NCBI RefSeq assembly: GCF_000334455.1
Contig: NZ_BANX01000016.1
Location: 62,001-126,000 of the forward strand
Direction: 5' to 3'
Length of the DNA stretch: 64,000 bases
Source of the DNA: Gordonia soli NBRC 108243
GTDB lineage: Bacteria; Actinomycetota; Actinomycetes; Mycobacteriales; Mycobacteriaceae
The position numbers were made by a program, and so were the translations under genes. The notes beneath the pieces were generated by a model. That model was not told where the DNA came from. It saw nothing but the letters and a program-made list of their open reading frames with translations, and searched no databases. Below are positions 51,192 to 61,369 of the stretch, in pieces; within the stretch, counting starts at the first letter, position 1; every line of letters begins with the position of its first letter.

Positions 51192-51703
51192 TGCGCCGTC
51201 TCGTCGCGGTAGGTGGGCCAGTCGGCCGGGATCGCGGTGCCCCGCAGACCCGAATCAGCGGCGAGCGCCACCGACTCGTCGCCGAGCGGGTTGGCTCCCG
51301 GCCCCTTCGCCAGGGAGTGCGCGATGAGGACGTGCAGGCACTTCACCCGGTCGGGCATACCGCCACCGGTGAACTCGGTACCCAACGACTCGATGGCATC
51401 GCGTTCGGCAAGGTAGGAGCGATGGGCGCGCAGGTAGGCCTCGGCCAGCTCCGGATCCTCGGCCAGTCGGGCGGTCATCCCTTTCATCACCCCGGCCGAT
51501 TCCTGCCGGCTCGCCTCGGCGGTGAGCCGCGGGTCGGTCAGGTAGTACAGGGTGGGAAACGGAGTGCCATCAGGCAGGCGCGGGGTCGTCTTGATCACCG
51601 CGGGCGCGCCGTCGGGCGTGCGGTAGCTGACCTCGATGACGCCGCGTGGCTCACGTCCGAGCTGCGTGGCGATCACGGACAGGTCGGCGTCGCTGACGCT
51701 CAC
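51188..51703 (-). CDS. DUF501-family protein
   Basis: A 171-residue DUF501 protein, counterpart of Rv1025. It shows TLYYLTDPRL, the mid segment MTARLAEDPELAEAYLRAH and a CLHVLIAHSLAKGPG motif near the C-terminus. Function is unknown. The GTG at 51703 overlaps the upstream FtsB-like stop, and its own stop overlaps the ppx start, so all three are coupled. Confidence 0.9.
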   Translation of the reverse strand: MSVSDADLSVIATQLGREPRGVIEVSYRTPDGAPAVIKTTPRLPDGTPFPTLYYLTDPRLTAEASRQESAGVMKGMTARLAEDPELAEAYLRAHRSYLAERDAIESLGTEFTGGGMPDRVKCLHVLIAHSLAKGPGANPLGDESVALAADSGLRGTAIPADWPTYRDETAQ

Positions 51704-52272
51704 TTCTGCGTCGGCGGTGTGGCGACCGCGTCCCAGAGATTGCCGTACCACGGTGCGCGGCGGCGTTCCTCGGCCTGCTGCTCGGCAGCCTTCCGTGCGT
51801 CATCGCCCGGGAACATCATCACCACCGGCTTCTCCCCCGGCTTCACGAATTTCAACCGATCGCGTGCCTGCGCCTCGATGTAGGCCGGGTCGTTCTGTTC
51901 GTTGACCTTCTGCTGATAGTCGGCGACCTCCGTGCGGAGCTGCGCATTGGAGGTCTTCAACTGATCGAACTCCGACTGCTGTGAGAAGTACGTGCGCAGC
52001 GGCATCGCGAGGGTCAACGCCACGACGCTGACCACCAGGCCGAGTACGAGAGCTCGACGCGGGTTGAGCCCTTCCCATCGCACGGCCAGGTTCGGCGTGA
52101 CCCGACGACGGGTGACGACCCGCGCGTCGAGGTCGGAGAGCTCCTGCTCGCCGGTCTCGGTGACCGATGCGGGCGCCTGCTCCGACGAGCGACGTGGCCG
52201 GGAACCGGGCCGGGAGCGATCGCGCGCACGCACGTCGCGTCGATCACCCCGCACCCGGTCCCGAGAAGCCAT
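51700..52272 (-). CDS. FtsB/DivIC-family septum-formation protein
   Basis: A 190-residue divisome protein, counterpart of Rv1024. A basic, disordered cytoplasmic head (about 1-75) is followed by one membrane span (about 76-98) and a coiled coil (FDQLKTSNAQLRTEVADYQQKV), then the conserved DPAYIEAQARDRLKFVKPGE. It joins FtsL and FtsQ at the septum. ATG at 52272 lies 13 bp after eno. Confidence 0.9.
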   Translation of the reverse strand: MASRDRVRGDRRDVRARDRSRPGSRPRRSSEQAPASVTETGEQELSDLDARVVTRRRVTPNLAVRWEGLNPRRALVLGLVVSVVALTLAMPLRTYFSQQSEFDQLKTSNAQLRTEVADYQQKVNEQNDPAYIEAQARDRLKFVKPGEKPVVMMFPGDDARKAAEQQAEERRRAPWYGNLWDAVATPPTQK

Positions 52273-52285
52273 GACTCCTAGCTAA

Positions 52286-53683
<1,398 letters not shown>

Positions 53684-53724
53684 TCACAGCGGCAGCGGCC
53701 CGACGACCCGCCGTGAATCGTCGA

Positions 53725-54489
53725 TCAGTAGCGGACGTTGATGGAGTAGGCGTTCGCCCGATCCCGCACGTCGAGGACGTACTTCATCGAGTTGTTGTAG
53801 ACCTTCACGGCCTTCTCCCAACTCTCCGGCGTCGTCATGTCACCGCCCGCAGACACGCACAGGTAGCGCGCGGCCGACAGTGCCGCGTCGTCGATGTTGT
53901 CCGGGTCGGCCCGACCGTCGCCGTTCGCGTCCACGCCGTAGCGCTTCCAGGTCTCGGGGATGAACTGGAACGGCCCCATCGCGCGGTCGTGGGTCGCGTC
54001 GCCGTCCAACCGACCGTTGTCGGTGTCGCGGATCTGCAGGTTGCCGCGGGTGCCGTCCAGCGGAACGCCCCGGATCGGCGGCGAGGTGTCACCGTTCGGC
54101 GCGATGTCGGCACCTCCGTGCGTGCCGTGCTTGCTCTCGACCGCGGCGACCCCCGCGAGGGTGGTCCATGCGATCCCGCACTCCGGATGTTGCTGGCGCT
54201 GGATCTCGGCGGCGTTGCCGTATGCCTCCATGGCGATGAACGGGACACCTGTCGCGTCGGCGATCGGCGCGGCCCAGTCACGCAGCAGCTCCGACGTCCG
54301 TCCGGGCGCGTTGATGTCGATGTACGGGGTCGGCGCGCCGGCACCCGGCGGGATGCCGTCGGGGATGTCGGGCCGGTTGATCGACGGGAGATCCAGGCAT
54401 GCCGACGCCAGCAGCACGGTCAGTCCGCCGACGATCGGCGCCAGCACCCGGCGTCGACGCCTGCGCGTCACGGCTTCACCCGCCACCAT
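53725..54489 (-). CDS. lpqU: Lytic transglycosylase lipoprotein (LpqU-like)
   Basis: A 254-residue exported transglycosylase that cleaves peptidoglycan glycan strands. A lipobox-like LLASAC places a possible lipid Cys near residue 31. The SLT-type catalytic Glu is in GVAAVESKHGTHG (about residue 118), with DRAMGPFQFIPETWKRYG and VYNNSMKYVLDV following, as in MltB/SLT members. It is the counterpart of Rv1022. ATG at 54489 is chosen after GGTGAG. It is divergent from efeU. Confidence 0.88.
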   Translation of the reverse strand: MVAGEAVTRRRRRRVLAPIVGGLTVLLASACLDLPSINRPDIPDGIPPGAGAPTPYIDINAPGRTSELLRDWAAPIADATGVPFIAMEAYGNAAEIQRQQHPECGIAWTTLAGVAAVESKHGTHGGADIAPNGDTSPPIRGVPLDGTRGNLQIRDTDNGRLDGDATHDRAMGPFQFIPETWKRYGVDANGDGRADPDNIDDAALSAARYLCVSAGGDMTTPESWEKAVKVYNNSMKYVLDVRDRANAYSINVRY

Positions 54490-54604
54490 CTCACCCACTT
54501 CTCCCCTGCGGCCGACGCGACCGCACCATCGGGGACCTTCGCCCCGACACCATCTCAACTTCTCGCGTCGCCTTCCGGTTCCCGCGCCGGAAGGGCTACT
54601 GTCG

Positions 54605-54623
54605 TCTGGTTAGCCTCACCGAA
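54605..54623. promoter_or_regulatory. IdeR/DtxR iron box upstream of efeU
   Basis: On the minus strand the 19-mer reads TTCGGTGAGGCTAACCAGA, matching 15 of 19 positions of the IdeR consensus TTAGGTTAGGCTAACCTAA. It lies 31 bp before the efeU ATG and just after TACTGT (54597-54602), a likely -10, so iron-loaded IdeR should repress the operon. Confidence 0.78.
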
Positions 54624-54654
54624 CTCCCCAGTCGGTGCAGTACAGAAGGTCACG

Positions 54655-55569
54655 ATGCAGCTCCTCGCAGCGGGTGGCGCGCCCTCGATTTTCGCGCAGA
54701 TGTTCGGCAGCGGACTCATCGGCCTTCGCGAAGGCCTCGAAACGGGCATAGTGGTCATGGTCCTGGTGGCCTTCCTCGTGAAGTCCGACCGCCGGGACGC
54801 ACTCAAATGGATCTGGGCGGGCGTCGCCATCGCCGTCGCGATGGTCGTCCTCATCTTCCTGATCATCCACCTGGGCACCTCCACCGTCAGCACCCTCACC
54901 GCCGAACTGATCGCCGGTCTCGCATCGCTGGTCGCGGTGGTGATCGTGACGTTCATGGTCCTCTGGATGAGCACGGCCGCGGCCTCGATCTCGTCCGAAC
55001 TGCGCAGCGGACTGTCCAAGGCCCTGGTGACCGGCGGTCCCGCGGTCATGGGGCTGGCGTTCCTGGCCGTCGGCCGAGAGGGATTCGAGACCGCGCTGCT
55101 GATGGTCGGGTACGCCGAGAGTGTCTCCGGCAGTCTGTGGCCGTTGCTGGGACTCGTCGTCGGGATCGTGGTGGCGATAGTGCTCACCGTGCTGCTCTAC
55201 CGCGGCGCCATCCGCCTGAACTTCCACACGTTCTTCCTGTACACAGGCATCTTCTTGATCGTCGTCGCAGCCGGCATCCTCGCCTACGGCGTGCGGGCAT
55301 TGCAGACGGTCGGCTGGTTGCCCGGGATCAACGACGTCGCCTTCGACTTCTCGGAGACCTACGACCAGTCGTCCTGGTACGGAACCGTCCTCGCGGGCAT
55401 CTTCAACTTCCGTCCCGACCCGACCGTGCTGCAGGTGATCGCATGGGCGGTCTACCTCGTCGTCGTCCTCTTCTTCTTCCTTCGTGCACAGCGCCGGCCC
55501 GCGTCTGCGTCGAAGCCATCCGGTGAATCCACCACTGAGACCCCGGCTCCAACCGATGCCGGCGTGTGA
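54655..55569 (+). CDS. efeU: FTR1-type iron permease
   Basis: A 304-residue membrane permease with about seven spans. Both RExxE iron motifs are intact: REGLE (25-29) and REGFE (141-145). It imports iron from the EfeO/EfeB periplasmic-type partners. ATG at 54655 follows GAAGG; an in-frame start far upstream would overlap the convergent-strand genes and is rejected. It is the first gene of efeUOB, under the IdeR-like box. Confidence 0.95.
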   Translation: MQLLAAGGAPSIFAQMFGSGLIGLREGLETGIVVMVLVAFLVKSDRRDALKWIWAGVAIAVAMVVLIFLIIHLGTSTVSTLTAELIAGLASLVAVVIVTFMVLWMSTAAASISSELRSGLSKALVTGGPAVMGLAFLAVGREGFETALLMVGYAESVSGSLWPLLGLVVGIVVAIVLTVLLYRGAIRLNFHTFFLYTGIFLIVVAAGILAYGVRALQTVGWLPGINDVAFDFSETYDQSSWYGTVLAGIFNFRPDPTVLQVIAWAVYLVVVLFFFLRAQRRPASASKPSGESTTETPAPTDAGV

Positions 55570-55581
55570 AAGGAACGACAG

Positions 55582-56796
55582 GTGAATCCGAGAAGAATCA
55601 CCACCGTGGCCGCATTGGCATCCGTTGCCGTGGCTGCACCGATGCTGCTCGCGGGCTGCACCTCCAAGTCCGGCCAGGAGGACGCCATCGCGGTGACCTC
55701 CAGCAACTCCGACTGTGAGTTGGCCACGACGGAGGCCCAGACCGGAGACGTCAACTTCAAGGTGACCAACTCCGGGTCGAAGGTGACCGAGTTCTACGTC
55801 TACGGCAACAACAATCGAGTACTCGGCGAGGTGGAGAACATCGGTCCGGGCCTGTCGGGCAGCCTCACCGTCGAGGTCGTCGACCCGGGCGACTACCAGG
55901 TCGCCTGCAAGCCGGGCATGGTCGGAACCGGTATCCGGCAGACGATCTCGGTCACCGGTGAGAAGAAGGAGAAGTCCGAGGCGCCCGCGGACGTCAACGC
56001 CGCAAAGGAGCGCTACCTCGAGTACGTGCGCGGACAGCTCAACGGACTGCAGGCGCAGACCGCGACGTTCGTCGACGCGGTGAAGAAGGGCGACCGGGCT
56101 GCCGCACAGGCGCAGTTCGGGCAGGTCCGCACTTTCTACGAGCGCATCGAGCCGGTCGCCGAGTCGTTCCCCGACCTCGATCCCGCCATCGACATGCGGT
56201 GGGACGACACCGAAGACGGCAAGCAGCCGTTCACCGGCTTCCACCGGCTCGAGCGCTACCTGTGGCCGCCGCAGCAGTCCGAGATCGGTGACCAGCCGGG
56301 ACAGGTGACCCCGGCCGACGCCGCCGACGCCAAGGCCACCGACACACCCGACAACATCGCGAAGGTCGCCGACGGTCTGCAGGAGAACGTCACCAAGCTC
56401 AAGGACGAGGTGAACAAGCCCGACTTCACCTTCGAGACACGCAGTTTCGTGCAGGGCCCGCAGGCTCTGATCGACGAGGTCGCGGCCACCAAGGTCGACG
56501 GTGAAGAGGATCGCTACTCGCACACCGACCTCTGGGACTTCGCGGCCAACGTCGACGGCTCGGAAACCCTGATCGCGGAGATGCAGCCGATCATCTCGGC
56601 CAAGAACCAGCAGCTGATGGACAAGATCACCGCTCAGTTCGCCGCGGTACGCACAGCCATCGACCAGTTCCGCCAGGGTGAGACCTACGTGCCCTACACC
56701 CAGGTCAACGCCGCCCAACGCAAGGACCTGTCGAACAAGATCGACGCGTTGTCCGCCACGTTGTCCGAGGTTCCGGGGCTGGTGCTGCAGAAGTGA
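55582..56796 (+). CDS. efeO: Iron-uptake lipoprotein with cupredoxin and M75 domains
   Basis: A 404-residue lipoprotein. The lipobox LLAGC puts the lipidated Cys near residue 26. A cupredoxin-like domain (about 35-130) is followed by the imelysin/M75 domain with the HxxE motif in GFHRLERYLW. EfeO binds ferric or ferrous iron and passes it to EfeU. The GTG at 55582 lies 12 bp after efeU. Its stop overlaps efeB by GTGA. Confidence 0.94.
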   Translation: MNPRRITTVAALASVAVAAPMLLAGCTSKSGQEDAIAVTSSNSDCELATTEAQTGDVNFKVTNSGSKVTEFYVYGNNNRVLGEVENIGPGLSGSLTVEVVDPGDYQVACKPGMVGTGIRQTISVTGEKKEKSEAPADVNAAKERYLEYVRGQLNGLQAQTATFVDAVKKGDRAAAQAQFGQVRTFYERIEPVAESFPDLDPAIDMRWDDTEDGKQPFTGFHRLERYLWPPQQSEIGDQPGQVTPADAADAKATDTPDNIAKVADGLQENVTKLKDEVNKPDFTFETRSFVQGPQALIDEVAATKVDGEEDRYSHTDLWDFAANVDGSETLIAEMQPIISAKNQQLMDKITAQFAAVRTAIDQFRQGETYVPYTQVNAAQRKDLSNKIDALSATLSEVPGLVLQK

Positions 56797-58112
56797 CCGA
56801 CTCCGCACCGACACCCGAGACCGACCAGGGGCGCAGCCGCCGATTCTCCCGGCGGACACTCCTGGGTGGAGCGGGTGTCGGTGTGGTGACCGGTGTCGTC
56901 GGCGGAGCCGCAGGGGTCGCCGTCGGCCGTGCGACCGCGGCCGATGCGGGGGCCGACCACGTGGTGGCCTTCCGCGGACGACATCAGGCGGGCATCGTCA
57001 CCGCCGCGCAGGACCGCCTGCATTTCGCGAGCTTCGACGTCATCACCGACTCACGTGACGACCTGGTGGCGATGCTCAAACGATGGACGTCGGCAGCCGA
57101 GCGGATGACCCGCGGCGAGGAGACCGTCGCGGGCGGAGCGGTGGACGGCGGCGAGTACAGCCCGCCTGCCGACACCGGAGAAGCGCTGGGCCTCAGTGCA
57201 TCCAATCTGACCCTCACCATCGGTTTCGGCCCGGGCCTGTTCGGTCCGAGCGCGTCCGACCCGACTCGCACCGACCGTTTCGGCATCGGCGCGCATCGTC
57301 CCGCCGCACTGGTGGACCTGCCCGCCTTCGCCGCCGAGCGGATCGAGCCGTCACGCTCCTATGGCGACATCTGCATCCAGGCCTGCGCCGACGATCCGCA
57401 GGTGGCCGTCCACGCGATCCGCAACCTGGCCCGGATGGGTCTGGGCGTCGTCGCCGTGCGATGGTCGCAACTGGGGTTCGGCCGTACGTCGGCGACCACC
57501 AAGGACCAGTCGACGCCGCGAAACCTGTTCGGTTTCAAGGACGGAACGGCCAACCTGCGTGCCGAGGACACCGATCTGCTGGAGCGTTGGGTCTGGGTCG
57601 GCGCCGAGGACAATCCGGCATCCGCACAGTGGATGACGGGTGGCACCTACCTGGTGGCACGACGGATCCGGATGGACATCGAGCCGTGGGATCGGGCGAA
57701 CCTGTTCGAACAGGAGCAGATCGTCGGGCGTACGAAGGGGTCCGGCGCGCCGCTGGGCCAGGCCGCCGAGTTCGACAAGCCGGACTTCACGGTCACGTCC
57801 TACGGCGCACCCATGATCCCGCGGACGGCGCACGTCCGGCTCGCGCACCCGGACAACCTCGGTGGCGTCCAGATCCTGCGCCGCGGGTACAACTTCACCG
57901 ATGGCTCCGACGGTTTCGGTCACCTCGACGCCGGGCTGTTCTTCATCGCGTTCAATCGCGAGAACGCCAAGCAGTTCGTGCCGATGCAACAGGTGCTCTC
58001 CCGCCAGGACGCGATGACCGAGTACCTCATCCCGAACGGCTCGTCGACGTTCGCCATCCCACCTGGACTCGGCCCCGACGAGTGGTGGGGGCAACGCCTG
58101 TTCGAAGGCTGA
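56793..58112 (+). CDS. efeB: Tat-exported Dyp-type peroxidase/deferrochelatase
   Basis: A 439-residue heme peroxidase. The Tat signal is SRRTLLGG at residues 19-26, followed by a hydrophobic stretch. The Dyp motif GxxDG appears in LFGFKDGTANL, and a conserved LAHPDNLGG segment follows. It is exported folded with heme and may oxidise Fe2+ or release iron from heme. The GTG overlaps the efeO stop, completing the classic efeUOB operon. Confidence 0.94.
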   Translation: MTDSAPTPETDQGRSRRFSRRTLLGGAGVGVVTGVVGGAAGVAVGRATAADAGADHVVAFRGRHQAGIVTAAQDRLHFASFDVITDSRDDLVAMLKRWTSAAERMTRGEETVAGGAVDGGEYSPPADTGEALGLSASNLTLTIGFGPGLFGPSASDPTRTDRFGIGAHRPAALVDLPAFAAERIEPSRSYGDICIQACADDPQVAVHAIRNLARMGLGVVAVRWSQLGFGRTSATTKDQSTPRNLFGFKDGTANLRAEDTDLLERWVWVGAEDNPASAQWMTGGTYLVARRIRMDIEPWDRANLFEQEQIVGRTKGSGAPLGQAAEFDKPDFTVTSYGAPMIPRTAHVRLAHPDNLGGVQILRRGYNFTDGSDGFGHLDAGLFFIAFNRENAKQFVPMQQVLSRQDAMTEYLIPNGSSTFAIPPGLGPDEWWGQRLFEG

Positions 58113-58155
58113 CACGACAGGCCCTCGGTTCGTCGCTTGACCCCGCCCTTACGTC

Positions 58156-59424
58156 ATGGTTTCGACTGGGGGCATGTCACCGATCCCGCTCGCCTACCTG
58201 TCGTCGTATCTGCTGTCCGTGCTGGGCAACTCGATCGCGGGGGTCGCGCTCCCGCTGATCGTCCTGCAGACCACCGGCAGCGCGCTGGGCGCAGGAGTCG
58301 TCGCTGCCGCGACCGCCGTACCCGCCGTGCTGGCCGGGCTCCTCATGGGGGTGGTCATCGATCGCATCAACCGACGTACGTCGTCGGTGATCACCGACCT
58401 CATCTCGGCCGCCGCCGTGGCGGCACTCCCCCTCGTCGACATGATCTCCGGGCTGACCTTGGCATGGTTCGTCCTCTTCGGGATCATCGGCTCGCTGGGT
58501 GATGTTCCAGGCCTCACCGCGCGGGATGCCCTTCTGCCGGCGATCATCCGACACACCCATATGGAGCCGGAGCGCCTGATGGGCCTACGGGAGAGCTTCG
58601 GTGCGATGGGCCTGCTGCTCGGCCCTGCCGCGGCCGGTGGTCTGATGACCGTCCTCGACGGCTCCACCGTCTTGTGGATCACCGCGGCCACTTCCGCGGT
58701 GGCCGCACTCCTGACCATGGCGATCCCCCACCGGGTCGGTGCCGTGGTCGTCGACCCGGCAGCCCAGCAGGCATCGACACAGAACGGGTGGACACAACTG
58801 CGCGACGGATGGCGGGTTCTGGCGCGCAGTCGGTTCCTCCTGTCCACGACAACTCTGAGCGTCTTCGCCGTCGTCGTGCTGGCCGGCCTCCAAGGACTCG
58901 TACTGCCGGTGTTCTTCACGTCGGTCGATCGCCCTGGCATGTTGGGTTTCGTCCTCACCGCGATTGCCGCCGGTTCACTCGTCGGCGCCGGCGTATACGC
59001 CGGTGTCGGAGCACGGGCGCGCCGCCGGACGTGGCTGATCGTCGGGCTCGGCGGCACGACGATCGGGCTCGCGGTCATCGCACCGCTGTTCTCGACCTGG
59101 GTGGTCCTCGCCGGCGCCTTCGTGGTCGGACTCGCCAACGGCGCCTTCGCCGGTCTGATCGGCATCCTGATGATCGAGCGCGTCCCGGACACGATGCGCG
59201 GTCGGATCATGGGCACCCAGAACGCCGTTGTCACCGCAGCCCCACCGATCGGGATCATGGGCGCGGCCCTGCTGACCGAGTTCGCCGGTGTCGAGGTCGC
59301 CGCTCTCGTGATCCCGCTGGCTTGGGTGGTCGCCATCGCACTCGTCGTGCGACCACTGCTCGGTAATCTGGAATCCGAACGCGGCAGGATCGACGACGAT
59401 CGGATGGTGTCCGAGGATGCGTAG
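58156..59424 (+). CDS. MFS transporter
   Basis: A 422-residue major-facilitator protein with about 12 membrane spans. The loop 2-3 motif is GVVIDRINRR. It resembles small-drug exporters of the MFS_3 type. ATG at 58156 or 58174 are both possible and neither has a strong ribosome site. It lies 43 bp after efeB on the same strand but may have its own promoter. Its end overlaps the MerR gene by 8 bp, so the pair is one unit. Substrate is unknown. Confidence 0.87.
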   Translation: MVSTGGMSPIPLAYLSSYLLSVLGNSIAGVALPLIVLQTTGSALGAGVVAAATAVPAVLAGLLMGVVIDRINRRTSSVITDLISAAAVAALPLVDMISGLTLAWFVLFGIIGSLGDVPGLTARDALLPAIIRHTHMEPERLMGLRESFGAMGLLLGPAAAGGLMTVLDGSTVLWITAATSAVAALLTMAIPHRVGAVVVDPAAQQASTQNGWTQLRDGWRVLARSRFLLSTTTLSVFAVVVLAGLQGLVLPVFFTSVDRPGMLGFVLTAIAAGSLVGAGVYAGVGARARRRTWLIVGLGGTTIGLAVIAPLFSTWVVLAGAFVVGLANGAFAGLIGILMIERVPDTMRGRIMGTQNAVVTAAPPIGIMGAALLTEFAGVEVAALVIPLAWVVAIALVVRPLLGNLESERGRIDDDRMVSEDA

Positions 59425-60172
59425 CGGCGAGCTGGCGACGCTGGCCGGCGTGACGGTACGGACGCTGCGCCACTATCACCAGGTGGGGCTCCTCACCGAG
59501 CCGGAGCGCGGCGGCAACGGCTACCGCTCGTACGATGTCCACGACCTCGTACGCGTGCTGCGGATCCGGCGCCTGGCATCGCTGGGCATCCCTCTCGACC
59601 GTATGCCGGGTCTGCTCGACGATACCGACGACGCCGCCGCGGTCCTCGACGATCTCGACCACGAACTGGCTGAGCAGATCGAGCGGTTGACCTCGCAACG
59701 CCGCACCATCGCGCACCTACGAGACCATCGCGCTGGTCCTGATGTCCCGCCCGAGCTCGCCCCGTTCTTCGCTGCTTTCGCCCGCGCCGGCGCGGGCGGC
59801 GACATCGCCCGGGCCGACCGGGAAGGGTCGCTGCTGCTGTCCCACCTGGCGGGCGAGGCGGGTGCCGCGCAGATCACCGAGTTCTACCGCCGGATGAGCG
59901 AGGAGGATCGTGCGCCCCTGATCGTGGACATCGTCACCATCTTCGAGCAGCTCGGACCCGACAGCGATCCCGACGACATCGATTCACTTGCACTCAGATT
60001 CGCGGATGTCATGGCGGATGTGGTCGGCACCCCGGAGTCCTCTGACCTCCCCGCCGAGTTCGACGCGGCGCTCGACCTGGTCGGTGAGTTCGTCACCGCA
60101 CGCCTCAACGATCAGCAACGACGCGCGCTCGACCAGGTGATGTCACGGATGTCGGAGTTGTACACCGGGTGA
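59417..60172 (+). CDS. MerR-family regulator
   Basis: A 251-residue MerR-type protein. The N-terminal winged helix (MRSGELATLAGVTVRTLRHYHQVGLL) is followed by GGNGYRSYDVHDLVRVLRIRRL and a dimerisation coiled coil (about 80-105). The C-terminal 140 residues lack a metal-binding Cys cluster, so a drug-like ligand is more likely than a metal. Its start lies inside the MFS gene end, so it probably controls that transporter. The 5' side of the MFS gene shows no clear 19-bp MerR spacer. Confidence 0.88.
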   Translation: MRSGELATLAGVTVRTLRHYHQVGLLTEPERGGNGYRSYDVHDLVRVLRIRRLASLGIPLDRMPGLLDDTDDAAAVLDDLDHELAEQIERLTSQRRTIAHLRDHRAGPDVPPELAPFFAAFARAGAGGDIARADREGSLLLSHLAGEAGAAQITEFYRRMSEEDRAPLIVDIVTIFEQLGPDSDPDDIDSLALRFADVMADVVGTPESSDLPAEFDAALDLVGEFVTARLNDQQRRALDQVMSRMSELYTG

Positions 60173-60199
60173 CCTGACGCGCTCCGCACCCCGTCGGCG

Positions 60200-61264
60200 T
60201 CACCCGCCCGTCGGAGCGGGATCACCTGGCGCGGCATCGGGATCGGTTGCGCGACGGCGTGGCTCGGCGGTCACCACGATGTCGTCGGCATCGCCGTCGT
60301 CGATGATCGGGTCCGGCGTCGACGCCGAATCGGGCCCGCCCACCGGAGCCCCGGCCGACACCTCCACCACACCCATCACCTGGAGCCAACCGTCGCGTGA
60401 GTCGAGCACGATTCCCTCGGATGCCGCCTGGGACTCGAGATCGCGCACTCCCTCCATCACCGCGAGGATGCGTCGACGGGTCTGGTCCTCGACACTGTCG
60501 TCACCGAGCCGGACGGTGACCGTCAGGATGTCGGGATCGATGCTGTCGACGGGGTAGCCGGCGGCCGACAAGCGTTCGAGTACCTTCTGCGCCAGCGCGA
60601 GCGCCGGCTGACTGTCCGCGATCCCATCGAGGACGGAGCCACGTTGCTTCTCCGCAGCCTTGCGCTCCTCCCATTCCCGGATCTGCGTCTCGAGATCGGA
60701 GTGTGCACCGGAGAGGATCCCGGGCGTGCGGCGACTGACCTTCTCGGTGAATGCTCGTGCCACGTCGTCGATGTCGAACGGTCGCTCGGGGTCGTCGGCA
60801 GCGATCCTGGAGTGGAAGAGGATCTGTAGCAGCAGATCGCCGAGTTCTTCCCGCAGGTGATCGGGGTCGCCCGTCGCGATGGCGTCAAGGGTCTCGTAGA
60901 CCTCTTCGAGCAGGTAACGGCGCAACGACCAATGGGTCTGCTGACTCTCCCACGGACCATTGCGCCGCAACGTGTCCATCAGCGCGACGGCGTCCAGCAA
61001 GGCCTCTCCACCGGCACGCTTCGCTTCGATGACGTTGTCACCCAGGTCGATCCGAGCCCGCACCACCGGATGCGTGCGGTCGGTGCTGACCACCGTGACA
61101 TCGCGCTGCGCGATATGCTCGTCGGTCGCGGCCGAGACCTCCCCCAGCTCCCACAGGAGAAAAGGATTCACGTCCTCGGTCACCACCACCGGTCCGGCGA
61201 CGTGCCGGACCGCCGGGATCGGGATCGTGTCGGGACGCAGGGGATCCAGCAGGATCACCGTCAT
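60200..61264 (-). CDS. mazG: MazG nucleoside triphosphate pyrophosphohydrolase
   Basis: A 354-residue MazG protein, counterpart of Rv1021. It hydrolyses NTPs to NMP and PPi and cleans the nucleotide pool. The metal-site helices are LLEEVYETLDAI and REELGDLLLQILFH, and the conserved KVSRRTPGILSG follows. The N-terminal 90 residues form the actinobacterial extension. A low-complexity acidic/Pro tail of about 30 residues ends the protein, making it longer than the M. tuberculosis protein. ATG at 61264 follows GGAGG. It lies 105 bp after mfd. Confidence 0.93.
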   Translation of the reverse strand: MTVILLDPLRPDTIPIPAVRHVAGPVVVTEDVNPFLLWELGEVSAATDEHIAQRDVTVVSTDRTHPVVRARIDLGDNVIEAKRAGGEALLDAVALMDTLRRNGPWESQQTHWSLRRYLLEEVYETLDAIATGDPDHLREELGDLLLQILFHSRIAADDPERPFDIDDVARAFTEKVSRRTPGILSGAHSDLETQIREWEERKAAEKQRGSVLDGIADSQPALALAQKVLERLSAAGYPVDSIDPDILTVTVRLGDDSVEDQTRRRILAVMEGVRDLESQAASEGIVLDSRDGWLQVMGVVEVSAGAPVGGPDSASTPDPIIDDGDADDIVVTAEPRRRATDPDAAPGDPAPTGG

Positions 61265-61369
61265 CGCACTTGCACCTCCGGATGTCGCCCCCCCGTTGAT
61301 GTCGCTGTCACAGAGTAGACCGTGGTCGGGGCGAACGTGGGATATCGAAGGCCCGTCGGGTCGCTGCAC

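Noticed and set aside
54616-56859. Long open frame (747 codons) on the minus strand opposite efeU and efeO
   Set aside because: Antisense to efeUO, whose motifs (RExxE, HxxE, lipobox) are unambiguous. The product is low-complexity Asp/Gly/Arg and lacks a ribosome site.
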